Position numbers and translations under genes: made by a program. Below are positions 1 to 8,147 of a stretch of 64,000 nucleotides of DNA, in pieces. Source of the DNA: JBBQXK01 sp052387255 (lineage in GTDB: Bacteria; Pseudomonadota; Alphaproteobacteria; Rhodobacterales; Rhodobacteraceae); the NCBI GenBank assembly GCA_052387255.1, contig JBQTJI010000003.1, positions 1-64,000 on the forward strand. Direction: 5' to 3'. The notes under the pieces were generated by a model, which saw nothing but the letters and a program-made list of their open reading frames with translations, had not been told where the DNA came from and made no database searches. How positions within the stretch are numbered: the first letter of the stretch is position 1; every line of letters begins with the position of its first letter.

Positions 1-489
1 CATCATCGGCACGCTTCCTCTCGTAACATGCCGAGAAAGACTCCTGTCAGCCGCCCATCGCATCAACGAACCACCCAGACGAAGGATACCGCAGATGGCT
101 CAAAGCTTAAGTTAGCGCATATGGGGACCATCCCCCGCACGACAGGACCCCGCAGGCCCGAAGACTGGCTGACATCACCGGGTGCGTTCGGCTCGTCCGA
201 ATCCGCCCGGCGGCACGGGCTCGCCCGTAGTCCGACCCCTTGCGGGTTGATCTCGAGGACAGGATTCGGGGCAAGGAAGGGAATGGCGAGCGGGGGATGG
301 TGCCCCAACGTCAGGAGCCGGTTGTCCCACTGATGCATGTAACGCTGCCAGCCTTCCGGCCAGGCTCTTGGTTGAAGACCTCCATCTATGGGGGATGGAA
401 CCTTAGGCACCCCGCGACATCGCGGGACGAGGTTCAAGTGGTCGGTGAGAGGCCCGCCTGTGGACTGGCCCCTCACGCCTTGTCAGGGC
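1..489. other. stretch without a supported gene
   Basis: I see no convincing gene here. Open frames exist on both strands (for example 63-476 minus), but their products are rich in Trp, Pro and Arg, have no recognisable domain and have no ribosome-binding site that sets a start. The stretch lies downstream of the minus-strand gene ending at 490, so it may hold the 3' end of that transcript or belong to a gene outside the window. Confidence 0.4.
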
Positions 490-963
490 TCAGGCGGCCA
501 GGTCCGCGCCCCCTGCCCTATCGCCGTCCTCGGCACCGACGATTTCGAGACGGGCATTGCGATAACCCTCCCGCGCGATCCAGAGCTCGGCCGCGGTGAT
601 GGATTCCGCCAGATGCAGAAGCTCGGTGTTGCCACCAAAGTCCAGAAGCACGCGCACCTGTCCGGACTTGGGTTCCTCGGCCACATCGAAGATCAACCGG
701 CTGTCTGCCGAATGGCTGCGCATGATGGTGACGAGAATGACCCCATCCGAGGAGAAGTTGCCCTCATGCAGCGTGAAGGAGGCCGGTGCCGTCCAGGTCG
801 GATAGACTCGGGGTGGCTCCTTCTTCACAAGACGGCCGAGTCCGTTTGAGCGCTCCCAGGCTGCGAGCTTCTTGGTGAACCGTGTCGGCGGCTTGAGACT
901 GCCGTCGGTATAGCGGATCAGCGCCCCCAAAGGGGCTGTGTCGATGATGGTTGTTGCAGACAT
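490..963 (-). CDS. hypothetical plasmid protein, 157 aa
   Basis: I do not recognise this protein. It is soluble, with no signal peptide or membrane segment, and its middle is rich in beta-strand-forming residues (a run such as GVILVTIMRSHSADSRLIFDV, then VRVLLDFGG). This suggests a small beta-sheet fold. The start is well supported because GAGGA lies just upstream of the ATG at 963. It is the next gene, about 100 bp downstream, after the long ParB-like gene on the same strand, so the two may be co-transcribed. The company of a ParB-like protein and repABC suggests a plasmid-maintenance or transfer-associated role, which is inference only. Confidence 0.6.
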   Translation of the reverse strand: MSATTIIDTAPLGALIRYTDGSLKPPTRFTKKLAAWERSNGLGRLVKKEPPRVYPTWTAPASFTLHEGNFSSDGVILVTIMRSHSADSRLIFDVAEEPKSGQVRVLLDFGGNTELLHLAESITAAELWIAREGYRNARLEIVGAEDGDRAGGADLAA

Positions 964-1063
964 GTTTCCTCATCCCGAATGCGAGCGGTCGCATTCATCA
1001 TATTGATATTGCGGTATTTTATGAGATATGGGGGCGGGCTTCCCCGCCCCCGGATGGCTCAGA

Positions 1064-3235
1064 TCATTCCGCAGCCATCATCGACGTGGCGTGCTCCGGC
1101 AGATCGGACGTCAGGAAGGCCGGGAGATCGACCTCTTCGGGCTGACCAGCGTCCTCCCCCTGCCCTTCTCTGATTGCCTCGCCTTCCAGCGCAGCCAGAT
1201 CGGCGCGGCGCAGGACCTCGGGCAACCACCCGCTTCCCTTGAGGAGCCGCTCGGCTTCCGTGGCCATCTCGCCCTTCTTCAGGTGATCGAGCAGCTGCGC
1301 GGTCCCTTCACCCTTCGCCTCGCGCACGGCCTCGAGGATCCGGGCCTTGGGCACGCGGTTGAGATAGCCGTCGACGGTCGGCTCCCAACCTGCCTCGACC
1401 ATGTCGAGGTCCACCGTGCGGGCCACGAGATCTGCATGCGCCATGCGGCGAGTCAGTCCGGTGGCCGAGATACCGGCCCCGTAGGGGTTCACCTTCTCAT
1501 GGAGCGCGTTGATCCCGAAGCTGAGGCAATGCGCCAAGAGAGCCAGACGGCTGCCCTGGTCGAGCGCGGTCAAATAGTCCCAGAGCGCCGCATCATCGCC
1601 AAGAGGCAGATCGGCCTCCCAGGCCGCATGCCGCTCGTCGACCAGTTTGGCCACGATGCTGTCCTTCAGATCGGGCGCCTGTGCCGACATGTAGACGTGG
1701 CGCACCGAGGCTTCGAGACAGCTGCCCGTGGCAGAGGAGGTGCGGAAGGTATCCGTCACCAGTTTCAGAAGCAGCAGCGTCAACGCCACGTCGGGCGAGC
1801 GCCCAATGGCCTCCCGCAGCGCCAGGGTCCTGTGGGCAGTCAGTTCCATGACCAGCCGCTCGGGCAGAGGCTTAAGCGCGCCGTCATCTTCCTCCTCCGA
1901 ACCGTCCGCGCCGATCGGCTGACCACCCGAGGTGATGACGGTGCCCCCGACGGAAGTGCTGGAGTGCTGCCAGCCAGAAGCATCGACGTTACCTCCCTGC
2001 CCCATGGCATCCGCGCCATCGCCATCCTGGACCGCGGTCTTCTCGCGCGGCTCGTCTTCTGGCCGGACATAGCCGCGATAGACCGCGAGACTGCCGTCCC
2101 GATCCAGCGTGACGAAGACACCCGCGCGAGCGACCTCGGCCTGATCGTAGATCAGCGGCCGCTGTTCGAGCGCTTCCATCGCCATCTCGAGTTGACCGAG
2201 CCGCGCATCGATCTCCTCAGGGTATTCGTCCTTACCGGAGTATTCCTCCTCCAGCGCGCGGTACTCGGCGAGGAGCGAAGCGTGGGCGGCGCCTTCCTCG
2301 TTGGTCATCGGCGCCGGATCACCTGCCAGACGCCGCAGACCGTGGCTGTAGCCATAGGGCAGGTCGGTCGCCACCTCGATCCACTTCCAGCCCTCGGCGA
2401 CCAGCGCCTCGGCTTCAGCCTGAAGCTTCTCGGCCACCAACCGGTCGAGAAGGGCAGGGTCCTCGAGCCAGCCACCGTCGTCGCCCTGGAAGAGATCGCG
2501 CAGCACAACGCCACTTGCCGCCTCATAGGCATCGATGCCGACGAAGACCGCGCGACGATCCGAGGCCCGAACCGAGGTCTCCGTCAGCATGCGGCGGATG
2601 GCGTAAGGCTCCTTGTTCCAGGAGTTCTTCACTGCATCCCAGACCTGCACCTGACGCCCGTGGTCGGGGTTCACCGTGAACGCCATCAGCTGTTCGAGCG
2701 TCATGCCATCCTCGGCATAGACCTCGAGGAGGGCAGGGGCCACGGAGGCAAGTTTCAGGCGCTGCTTGACGATCTGCGGCGTGACGAAGAAGGCTGCCGC
2801 AATCGCTTCCTCGCCCTGACCCTTCTCGCGCAGGGCCACGAAGGCGCGGAACTGGTCGAGCGGGTGCAGGGCGACGCGCTGCATGTTCTCCGCTAGCGAG
2901 TCATCCTCGGCCAGGATGTCGGACGCGGCGTCGCGGACGATGCAGGGGATTGGCGCGGTCTTCGCCAGCCGCTTCTGCTTCACCAACAGCGACAGCGCCT
3001 GGAAGCGACGGCCACCGGCCGGGATTTCGAACATACCGGTCTCGACACCACCGGCATCGAGAACAGGCCGCACGTTCAACCCCTGCAGCAGGCCGCGCCG
3101 CGCGATGTCCTCGGCTAGTTCCTCGACCGAGACACCGGCCTTGATGCGCCGCACGTTGGACTGACTCAGCACAAGCTTGTCAAAGGGGATGTCTCGCGAC
3201 GGGGACAGGGTGACTTTCTGGGCAACTTTCGCCAT
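1064..3235 (-). CDS. long ParB/Spo0J-like nuclease-domain protein, 723 aa
   Basis: The first 200 or so residues are a ParB/Spo0J module: an N-terminal strand region (FDKLVLSQSNVRR), the motif AGGRRFQAL corresponding to the ParB nucleotide-binding box, AENMQR, and a helix-turn-helix region (EEAIAAAFFVTPQIVKQRLKLA). The remaining 500 residues are a large C-terminal extension with an acidic low-complexity stretch near residue 450. This is far longer than partition ParB proteins (about 300-330 aa), and the window already has RepB, so this is probably not the partition protein. Such long ParB-like proteins are common on alphaproteobacterial conjugative plasmids next to DUF2493, Toprim and strawberry-notch genes. 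The start at 3235 (MAKVAQKV) has GGAGAAG a few bases upstream. The exact role is unknown to me. Confidence 0.85.
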   Translation of the reverse strand: MAKVAQKVTLSPSRDIPFDKLVLSQSNVRRIKAGVSVEELAEDIARRGLLQGLNVRPVLDAGGVETGMFEIPAGGRRFQALSLLVKQKRLAKTAPIPCIVRDAASDILAEDDSLAENMQRVALHPLDQFRAFVALREKGQGEEAIAAAFFVTPQIVKQRLKLASVAPALLEVYAEDGMTLEQLMAFTVNPDHGRQVQVWDAVKNSWNKEPYAIRRMLTETSVRASDRRAVFVGIDAYEAASGVVLRDLFQGDDGGWLEDPALLDRLVAEKLQAEAEALVAEGWKWIEVATDLPYGYSHGLRRLAGDPAPMTNEEGAAHASLLAEYRALEEEYSGKDEYPEEIDARLGQLEMAMEALEQRPLIYDQAEVARAGVFVTLDRDGSLAVYRGYVRPEDEPREKTAVQDGDGADAMGQGGNVDASGWQHSSTSVGGTVITSGGQPIGADGSEEEDDGALKPLPERLVMELTAHRTLALREAIGRSPDVALTLLLLKLVTDTFRTSSATGSCLEASVRHVYMSAQAPDLKDSIVAKLVDERHAAWEADLPLGDDAALWDYLTALDQGSRLALLAHCLSFGINALHEKVNPYGAGISATGLTRRMAHADLVARTVDLDMVEAGWEPTVDGYLNRVPKARILEAVREAKGEGTAQLLDHLKKGEMATEAERLLKGSGWLPEVLRRADLAALEGEAIREGQGEDAGQPEEVDLPAFLTSDLPEHATSMMAAE

Positions 3236-3327
3236 CAGATCTTCTCCACGACGGGTGCCGGAAGCCACTCTCCCGATCTCACTTCCCGTCACCCCTCAAA
3301 CCCCCAACCTTTCCCTCTCATCGGCGG

Positions 3328-3345
3328 TCTTGACCGCGGTCAAGA
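3328..3345. other. candidate parS partition site 1 (downstream of repC)
   Basis: This is an 18-bp perfect palindrome, TCTTGACCGCGGTCAAGA, just past the 3' end of repC. The same core recurs at 4649-4670 and, with its centre altered, at 4692-4709. Repeated palindromes inside a repABC locus are the usual binding sites of the ParB-type protein RepB. The assignment as parS is by position and repetition. Confidence 0.7.
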
Positions 3346-3362
3346 AGTGCAACCTGCATGTT

Positions 3363-4475
3363 CTATGCGCGCAGGATCGTTTCCAAGTATGCCTCGGGCT
3401 GTCTGATCGCTTCGCCTTTCCCCAACAGGTAGTTCAAAATCAGTAGAAGCCGTCCAGCGCCGGCTTTCTGGAGGCCACGCATCAGCTTTTCTTGGCGTAT
3501 TCTAAGCAATCGACCGATGTCGAAGAGAATGCGGTTGAGGGCTTCTCCTGTTCGAGGCGCGTCTGGGAAGAAGTCGGCGACATGTGAGAAGTCGGTCCAT
3601 GCCATTTTTGTTGGGTCGCGGTTCATGGATGGTCCTGCAATATTTTCGGTAGCGCTGGTCTGATTTGCGTGCGCGTGTTTCTTTTTAAGTTCTTTTTTTA
3701 TGGACTCTATCTGCCGGTCATTTTGTCCGTTTCTGGCGGACATTTCGCGCTTGCAATCATCGATGTGGGCTTGGTCGCGTTCTTGGATTTCATCTACGCG
3801 CACGCCTGAACTCTGGCTCTCTCCGTAGCTCTGCGCGGCGTTGGCTCCGAGTTCGCGGAGACTAGAGATGATCTGCAACACTGCGTCGTCCGTTAGCGTT
3901 GTCCGTCGAAGGATGTTTCTGACCATTCCGAGTGAAGATAACCGAGCTTCATCGAGGCGCTCGTCTTGAAGGAGGGAAGCGCGCAGGGCCAGAGCTTCTG
4001 CCTTGAGAGAGCGAAGGCGTTCACGCTCTTCCGCGACCTTTGAGGCTTTGGCTGCGAGGGCGTCGTAGCTCTGTATCAGCGGGCTCATGTCGATCCCAAA
4101 CGCGTCCCGGATGATGCCCCCATACCGGAGGGGGAAGCGTTTGCCGTTTGCCGAGTTCTTCCGGTTGATGATGCCGGCAGCTTCGAGGCGGCCCAGGCAG
4201 CGACGTAGGGTCCTCTCATCGATGCCGTTTGCCCGCTCCGACAAGGAGGCGTTGGAGGGGAACACGACGGTAAGTTTGGGTGGGGCCCCACCGTCGATGG
4301 TGTGCCGTTCGCGGGGAAGAAAGCTGATCAGAGCCGTCAACACGGTGACGTCGTTGCTGGTCAGGCCAAGTTCTTTCCGGAGTGCGCGTACCGACCCCAC
4401 AATTTCGTAAATGGTAGGGCAGGCAATAGCTCTCGGTTCCGCCAAGGCGGTTCGTGTTTGAGTTAGATGTCTCAT
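3363..4475 (-). CDS. repC: replication initiator RepC
   Basis: RepC is the replication initiator of repABC plasmids. In this family the origin of replication lies within the repC coding sequence. The N-terminal half holds a winged-helix DNA-binding region (LTSNDVTVLTALISFLPRE, then LSERANGIDERTLRRCLGRLEAAGII). A long helical stretch follows, and the C-terminus (RLLLILNYLLGKGEAIRQPEAYLETIL) matches the end expected of RepC. At 370 aa it is close to the family size of about 400. I chose the ATG at 4475 (MRHLTQTR); the frame is open to a TTG at 4547, but that would overlap the counter-transcribed RNA promoter. Ribosome-binding signals are weak, as expected for a gene whose translation is controlled by the antisense RNA just upstream. 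Confidence 0.88.
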   Translation of the reverse strand: MRHLTQTRTALAEPRAIACPTIYEIVGSVRALRKELGLTSNDVTVLTALISFLPRERHTIDGGAPPKLTVVFPSNASLSERANGIDERTLRRCLGRLEAAGIINRKNSANGKRFPLRYGGIIRDAFGIDMSPLIQSYDALAAKASKVAEERERLRSLKAEALALRASLLQDERLDEARLSSLGMVRNILRRTTLTDDAVLQIISSLRELGANAAQSYGESQSSGVRVDEIQERDQAHIDDCKREMSARNGQNDRQIESIKKELKKKHAHANQTSATENIAGPSMNRDPTKMAWTDFSHVADFFPDAPRTGEALNRILFDIGRLLRIRQEKLMRGLQKAGAGRLLLILNYLLGKGEAIRQPEAYLETILRA

Positions 4476-4518
4476 GGTGTTTCGGAAGAAAAAGCTTCCC
4501 CGTTCACCGCGAGCGGTG

Positions 4519-4547
4519 TTGAACTCGATTCGTTTTGGGGGTATCAA
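4519..4547 (+). promoter_or_regulatory. promoter of the repABC counter-transcribed RNA
   Basis: A sigma70-like promoter points against repC: TTGAAC at 4519-4524, a 17-bp spacer, then TATCAA at 4542-4547. It lies just upstream of the terminator hairpin at 4571-4597, so a transcript of roughly 55 nt would result. That size and placement match the antisense RNAs known from rhizobial repABC plasmids. Confidence 0.65.
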
Positions 4548-4553
4548 TCAGGT

Positions 4554-4608
4554 GTCGAGACTGATTGAGGCCCTTCGGAAGCACCGCTTTCGGGGGGTCT
4601 TTCCTTTT
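4554..4608 (+). ncRNA. counter-transcribed incompatibility RNA (ctRNA), about 55 nt
   Basis: The gap between repB and repC in repABC plasmids encodes a small RNA antisense to the repC leader. It represses repC expression and sets copy number and incompatibility. Here the plus strand has a good promoter (TTGAAC, 17 bp, TATCAA) followed by a G+C-rich hairpin and a U-rich tail. The transcript would be complementary to the repC mRNA leader about 80-130 nt upstream of the repC ATG. A short stem, AATCA with TGATT, lies at its 5' end. The exact ends are estimated from the promoter and terminator. No expression data support it. Confidence 0.65.
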
Positions 4609-4610
4609 CT
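4571..4610 (+). terminator. Rho-independent terminator of the ctRNA
   Basis: A 12-bp stem with G-U wobbles (4571-4582 pairing with 4586-4597, loop ACC) is followed by the pyrimidine tail TCTTTCCTTTTCT on the plus strand. It ends the predicted antisense RNA between repB and repC. Confidence 0.6.
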
Positions 4611-4648
4611 AGCCGGTCCTCCTTTCGTTTTCTGCTCGTTGCTCTTGA

Positions 4649-4670
4649 TGTCTTGACCGCGGTCAAGACA
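4649..4670. other. candidate parS partition site 2 (repB-repC gap)
   Basis: This is a 22-bp perfect palindrome whose central 18 bp are identical to the site at 3328-3345 (core CTTGACCGCGGTCAAG). It lies between repB and repC, a classic parS location in repABC operons, where RepB bound with RepA can also affect repC transcription. Confidence 0.75.
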
Positions 4671-4678
4671 CGGGGTGG

Positions 4679-5608
4679 TCACTCTGGGCCATCTTGACCT
4701 CGGTCAAGAAGCTCGCTGACCAGCTTTCGGATGGCGTCTTCAACGCGCGGGGCAAGGTCAGCGTCCACATCGATGGTGATGCGGTTGCCTTTGCGGCCGA
4801 TCTTCACGCGCTCACCTGGCTCAACCTTGGGTGTAGTTGCCTTGGTGGCCGCGAGCAGGGTAACCGCTGCGTCAAGTCGGTCTGGGCTTGGCAAGTTACG
4901 GGGGATTTCGCGGGCAAATTCTTTGGCTCTCGCGACGTCCTTCTCGCACAGCCTGAAAAGCTTTTCCCAGACCCGCCGACCAACGCCGTGTGCAGGTCCG
5001 ATAGCCTGGACCAGCTCCATCGGAATGCCGGTGGCGATACGGTTCATCCGCGAGACGAGCGACTCGTCGATCTGAAGAGCTCGATACGCAATCGTCTGGG
5101 CGTTCTTGCGTGTCTCGTCTGTTTTCCCAAGTTCCCGAATGATCCCGGCGACGAACAGAGCCCTCTCGATGAACGAGGGGTCTTGGCGGGCATTGTTCTC
5201 CACGCCTTGGGCGATCAGTGCTTCTTCTTCGGTCATCTCCATGACCGTGGCGCGCACCTTCTGACCAAGTTCACGACAGGCGAGAAGCCGACGGCGTCCA
5301 TAGACGATCTCAAGTGCACCGTCTTGGGTTCGTCGGACAAGAATCGGAACCTTTTGCCCATGCTCACGGATCGACGAGACGAGCTCCTCGAGGCCATCGC
5401 TCGGATCGATACGATCCATGACCGCGGACATCCGAACCGTGCTCGGGTCGATCAGGCGGGTGGCGTGTTTGTCTTCTTCCAGCACGGATGCTTGCGCACG
5501 AGCGACAGTCGGGCTCGTGCGCTTCAGATCGAGATCCGCATCCTCGTCCGACGTCGACGCTTTACCCATCGCGTTTTTGAGTGAGTCCCCGAAGACCTTA
5601 CGCGCCAT
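4679..5608 (-). CDS. repB: plasmid partition protein RepB (ParB family)
   Basis: RepB is the centromere-binding protein that works with the ATPase RepA to segregate the plasmid and to autoregulate the operon. At 309 aa it has the normal length. A ParB N-terminal domain is visible with the motif YGRRRLLACREL near residues 103-114, ENNARQDPSFIERALF, and a helix-turn-helix region (RALQIDESLVSRMNRIATGIP). The C-terminus would dimerise. Its start overlaps the end of repA by 11 bp, so the two are translationally coupled. The near-perfect parS palindrome at 4692-4709 lies within its last codons, and another parS lies directly after its stop codon. Confidence 0.93.
   Translation of the reverse strand: MARKVFGDSLKNAMGKASTSDEDADLDLKRTSPTVARAQASVLEEDKHATRLIDPSTVRMSAVMDRIDPSDGLEELVSSIREHGQKVPILVRRTQDGALEIVYGRRRLLACRELGQKVRATVMEMTEEEALIAQGVENNARQDPSFIERALFVAGIIRELGKTDETRKNAQTIAYRALQIDESLVSRMNRIATGIPMELVQAIGPAHGVGRRVWEKLFRLCEKDVARAKEFAREIPRNLPSPDRLDAAVTLLAATKATTPKVEPGERVKIGRKGNRITIDVDADLAPRVEDAIRKLVSELLDRGQDGPE
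4692..4709. other. candidate parS partition site 3 (inside the 3' end of repB)
   Basis: TCTTGACCTCGGTCAAGA differs from the other two copies only at one central base, which breaks the symmetry at the dyad. It lies in the final codons of repB, 22 bp from the perfect site at 4649-4670, so the two form a closely spaced pair. Confidence 0.6.
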
Positions 5609-6779
5609 GGTTACGCCCCCATGCCTTGAGGATTTCGCGCTCGACTTCGTCGGTCACACGCGAAACGGACTCGATCGCACGCTCGTAGGTTCTGCGGTTC
5701 ACGTCGCGCGGTTCGACCTCAAAGACGCTCTGCTGGGTGTTTGCGGCATCACCTACCGCGGTTGACTTCAGGAACTCGGCCGGGAGGACCGCATCGCCAA
5801 GCACCGTCCGAAGCAGAGACGAGATCTGGACCTGTGGACCGTCGGTGTTCTCGTAGCGGGTGATCAAAACCCGCACGAAGTTCAGGCCGTGTTCGGGAGC
5901 ATGCGCCTCGACGACGCCCATCAGGTTGCTCGCCATGCCGAGAAAGCTTGCCAGAGACATGACATCAAGCATGGACGCGTTGAGCGGGATCAGGACCCCA
6001 GTGGAAGCAAAGAGGGCAGAGATCACCGAGAAGTTCAGTTGCGGCGGGGTGTCGAAGATCACCACATCATATCGGTTCAGGACAGGCTCAAGCGCTTCAC
6101 GGATCCGACTGTGGAACGTGGTGGCGCCATGTCTGAAGCTCAAGGCGACTTCAAACTCGTACTCCATGATGTCCATGGATGCCGGGATCAGATCCACTGT
6201 CGGAAAGTTCGTTTTGCGAATGATATCTGAGGCGGGCAGGGGCCCCTCGGATCGGATCAGATCGTAGGAGGTCGGCATGTCCGGATCGAGCTCAGGGGTA
6301 ACCCCGAACAGGTTTGTCAGACTTGCCTGGCTGTCGAGGTCGATCAGCAGGACCCGATAGCCGCGAAGACCCAGAAGCTGACCAACATGAGCAACGGTCG
6401 ATGTTTTTGCGCTGCCGCCTTTGAGGTTGAAGATCGTCACGACCTGGCACAGTTCGCCGGCTCTTCTGTGAGGGTGCTCATCGGGCTTGATCCTACCTGT
6501 CTCAAGAAGGACGCGTTGGGCTTCGACCATGTCCTCGGCAGAGAAGCTGCGGCGGTTGCCACCCTCGAGGATGCCTTCCGGAAAACCTTCGAGATTTGAC
6601 ACATGATGGCGGAAGGTGTTCTGGTTGATCCGAAGCAGATCGGCTGCTTCCCGCATAGCGAAGCGACGGAGGCCCTTCTGGGCATCCGGTGGGAACGTCT
6701 CCTGCGCATGTTCACGCAACCGGCTACCGAGCCGCTTGGACATGACATCGAATCTTTGAGAGGCCCGTATCCCGCTCAT
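5598..6779 (-). CDS. repA: plasmid partition ATPase RepA (ParA family)
   Basis: RepA is the ParA-type ATPase that moves RepB-bound plasmids apart and represses the repABC promoter. It has an N-terminal helix-turn-helix region (MREAADLLRINQNTFRHHVS) and then a deviant Walker A, KGGSAKT, at about residues 120-126. LIDLDSQASLT and FDTPPQLNFSV supply the A' and B motifs. The length (393 aa) is typical. I chose the ATG at 6779 because GAGGG lies 5 bp upstream; the frame also has an upstream TTG at 6791. It is the first gene of the operon, overlapping repB. Regulation is expected by RepA/RepB at the promoter and by the antisense RNA further downstream. Confidence 0.94.
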   Translation of the reverse strand: MSGIRASQRFDVMSKRLGSRLREHAQETFPPDAQKGLRRFAMREAADLLRINQNTFRHHVSNLEGFPEGILEGGNRRSFSAEDMVEAQRVLLETGRIKPDEHPHRRAGELCQVVTIFNLKGGSAKTSTVAHVGQLLGLRGYRVLLIDLDSQASLTNLFGVTPELDPDMPTSYDLIRSEGPLPASDIIRKTNFPTVDLIPASMDIMEYEFEVALSFRHGATTFHSRIREALEPVLNRYDVVIFDTPPQLNFSVISALFASTGVLIPLNASMLDVMSLASFLGMASNLMGVVEAHAPEHGLNFVRVLITRYENTDGPQVQISSLLRTVLGDAVLPAEFLKSTAVGDAANTQQSVFEVEPRDVNRRTYERAIESVSRVTDEVEREILKAWGRNHGA

Positions 6780-6804
6780 CACTGCCCTCAAGTCTTTATT
6801 GTTT

Positions 6805-6833
6805 TGTAGACCTTAACAGTTTTGGTGAGTAAA
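6805..6833 (-). promoter_or_regulatory. possible repABC promoter
   Basis: Reading the minus strand, TTTACT (6833-6828) and TCTACA (6810-6805) are separated by 17 bp and lie 26 bp upstream of the repA ATG. Both boxes are moderate matches to sigma70. The rest of the gap up to the recombinase gene at 7037 shows no gene and no further palindrome of the parS type. Confidence 0.4.
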
Positions 6834-7036
6834 TCCAGCCCAAACCGTTGAGCGGCCTAGAGGTGTTGAGGCGGCCGATTTCTGACGAGAAAAAACCGTG
6901 TAATATCAGCGCCTTGGGTAAACTTGTTCGCAGCGCACTTCAACAGTTCGTAGCCCGGGATGTCGTGGCCACAACATGTATTGTGGACGCCTAAGGAATG
7001 CAGATCTTCAGAATCGCGCGGCCGATTCCCGCGACT

Positions 7037-7921
7037 TCACTCAAGCAGCCCCAGCCTTTCGGCTCGCTCCAGCAGCATCTTTACAGATGACGGCTGCCAA
7101 CTTGTCCGCCCGCGGGGTGTACGCTCGCGCATAGCTTCCAGCCGGGTGCAGATCGCCTGAAGCGTGATGTCGGGATCCGCGCCCTTGATGGCAGCAACGA
7201 TGGCGGGCAGGCGGTCGTCGGTTTCGCGGCGCCCCGCGCGGCCCAGCACTGTTTCCGGCAGGAAGCCGTCACGAACGTAGGCGTTAACTGCGCGCAGCAA
7301 GCGGCTTTGCATCCAGCGTCGCGCCTCGGGCAAGGGGCCATTGATGATCCGAAGCACGTCCTCCCAAGCCATGTCGGGTCGCAGGCGGCGCACCTGCGGC
7401 ACCCAATCCTGCGCGGTCTCGTTCAGCCGTTCCATGTAGCCGTCCTGCCGTGCCAATCGCACCTTGCTAAGAGCTGCAGGGTCATTGGCGCGAAGCCCAG
7501 GATTCCCGCCAACGCGGCCCTTTGTGCGTGCGCTTGCAAGCCCGGCCTTGGTGCGTTCGCGGATCAGCGCGCGTTCGAACTCGGCCGCGGCACCCAGAAC
7601 TTGCAAAGTGAACTTGCCCTGAGGTGAAGCGGTATCGATCGGATCCTCGATCGAGCGGAAAAAGGCGCCTTTGGCCTCGAGCCGCTCGATCACCTCAAGG
7701 AGATGCGACAGCGACCGCGCCAGGCGGTCGATACGCACGACCACCAGCGTATCGCCCTTTCCGATCCGATCCAGCACCCGCGCCAGCACCGGCCGCGCGC
7801 GGTTCCCGCCCGAGGCCTGCTCCTCATGGATCTCGGCGCAGCCTGCGGATGTCAGAGCCTGCGACTGGGGCAGGGGGGTCTGGTCCTCGGTCGAGACGCG
7901 CGCATAGCCGATCAGGGGCAT
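7037..7921 (-). CDS. serine recombinase (resolvase/invertase family), 294 aa
   Basis: This enzyme makes concerted double-strand breaks through a catalytic serine. The N-terminal domain carries GYARVSTEDQ with the nucleophile at about Ser10, VVVRIDRLARSLSHLLEV, and EFERALIRERTKAGLA, all typical of the small serine recombinase catalytic core. After residue 145 there is a longer C-terminal region than the 45-residue HTH of gamma-delta resolvase. The start at 7921 is the first ATG; a TTG immediately precedes it. The gene lies directly upstream of repABC, a common place for a multimer-resolution enzyme on such plasmids. Paired repeats just upstream (7924-7970) may be its target. It could equally be a relic of a mobile element; no transposase is present beside it. 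Confidence 0.88.
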   Translation of the reverse strand: MPLIGYARVSTEDQTPLPQSQALTSAGCAEIHEEQASGGNRARPVLARVLDRIGKGDTLVVVRIDRLARSLSHLLEVIERLEAKGAFFRSIEDPIDTASPQGKFTLQVLGAAAEFERALIRERTKAGLASARTKGRVGGNPGLRANDPAALSKVRLARQDGYMERLNETAQDWVPQVRRLRPDMAWEDVLRIINGPLPEARRWMQSRLLRAVNAYVRDGFLPETVLGRAGRRETDDRLPAIVAAIKGADPDITLQAICTRLEAMRERTPRGRTSWQPSSVKMLLERAERLGLLE

Positions 7922-7923
7922 CA

Positions 7924-7970
7924 AAACAGGCCGTTTGCAGTTTCATATAGCGCCACTAAACGACCGTTTG
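7924..7970. repeat. paired CCGTTTG repeats, possible recombinase site
   Basis: AAACAGGCCGTTTG (7924-7937) and AAACGACCGTTTG (7958-7970) are near copies, each with AAAC and GTTT arms in inverted order. They abut the recombinase start codon. Their position suggests a res site or a binding site for autoregulation. This is inference from spacing and position. Confidence 0.35.
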
Positions 7971-8112
7971 TAAACAGATGCAATGGCGATTTCAGCGGCC
8001 CTGTTCTGCGGAACACCCTTGGTTTTCTAAAGCTGAGCGTGATCAGAGACGTCTCGCCGGCCATCGCGCGCGCGTGTTATATAGCGTGTGGAGACGCATC
8101 TCAACAAAACCC

Positions 8113-8145
8113 TTGGGTAAAGTGCAAAAGTTTAGTATTTTGCAC
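8113..8145 (+). promoter_or_regulatory. promoter and operator of the DUF1612-like gene
   Basis: GTGCAAAA (8122-8129) and TTTTGCAC (8138-8145) form a perfect 8-bp inverted repeat with an 8-nt spacer. It overlaps a possible promoter, TTGGGT (8113-8118), 17 bp, TATTTT (8136-8141), and ends two bases before the ATG at 8148. Such overlap would suit repression by a dimeric DNA-binding protein, possibly the adjacent gene product. With this -10 box the transcript would begin at or next to the ATG, so it may be leaderless. Confidence 0.5.
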
Positions 8146-8147
8146 AT

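Noticed and set aside
63..476. open frame on the minus strand
   Set aside because: 137 residues rich in Trp, Pro and Arg, with no recognisable fold and no ribosome-binding site at its start. It is most likely spurious.
1028..2896. 622-aa plus-strand frame inside the ParB-like gene
   Set aside because: It is antisense to a well-supported ParB-domain gene. GC-rich codon bias opens long antisense frames in this DNA, and this one has no domain and no RBS.
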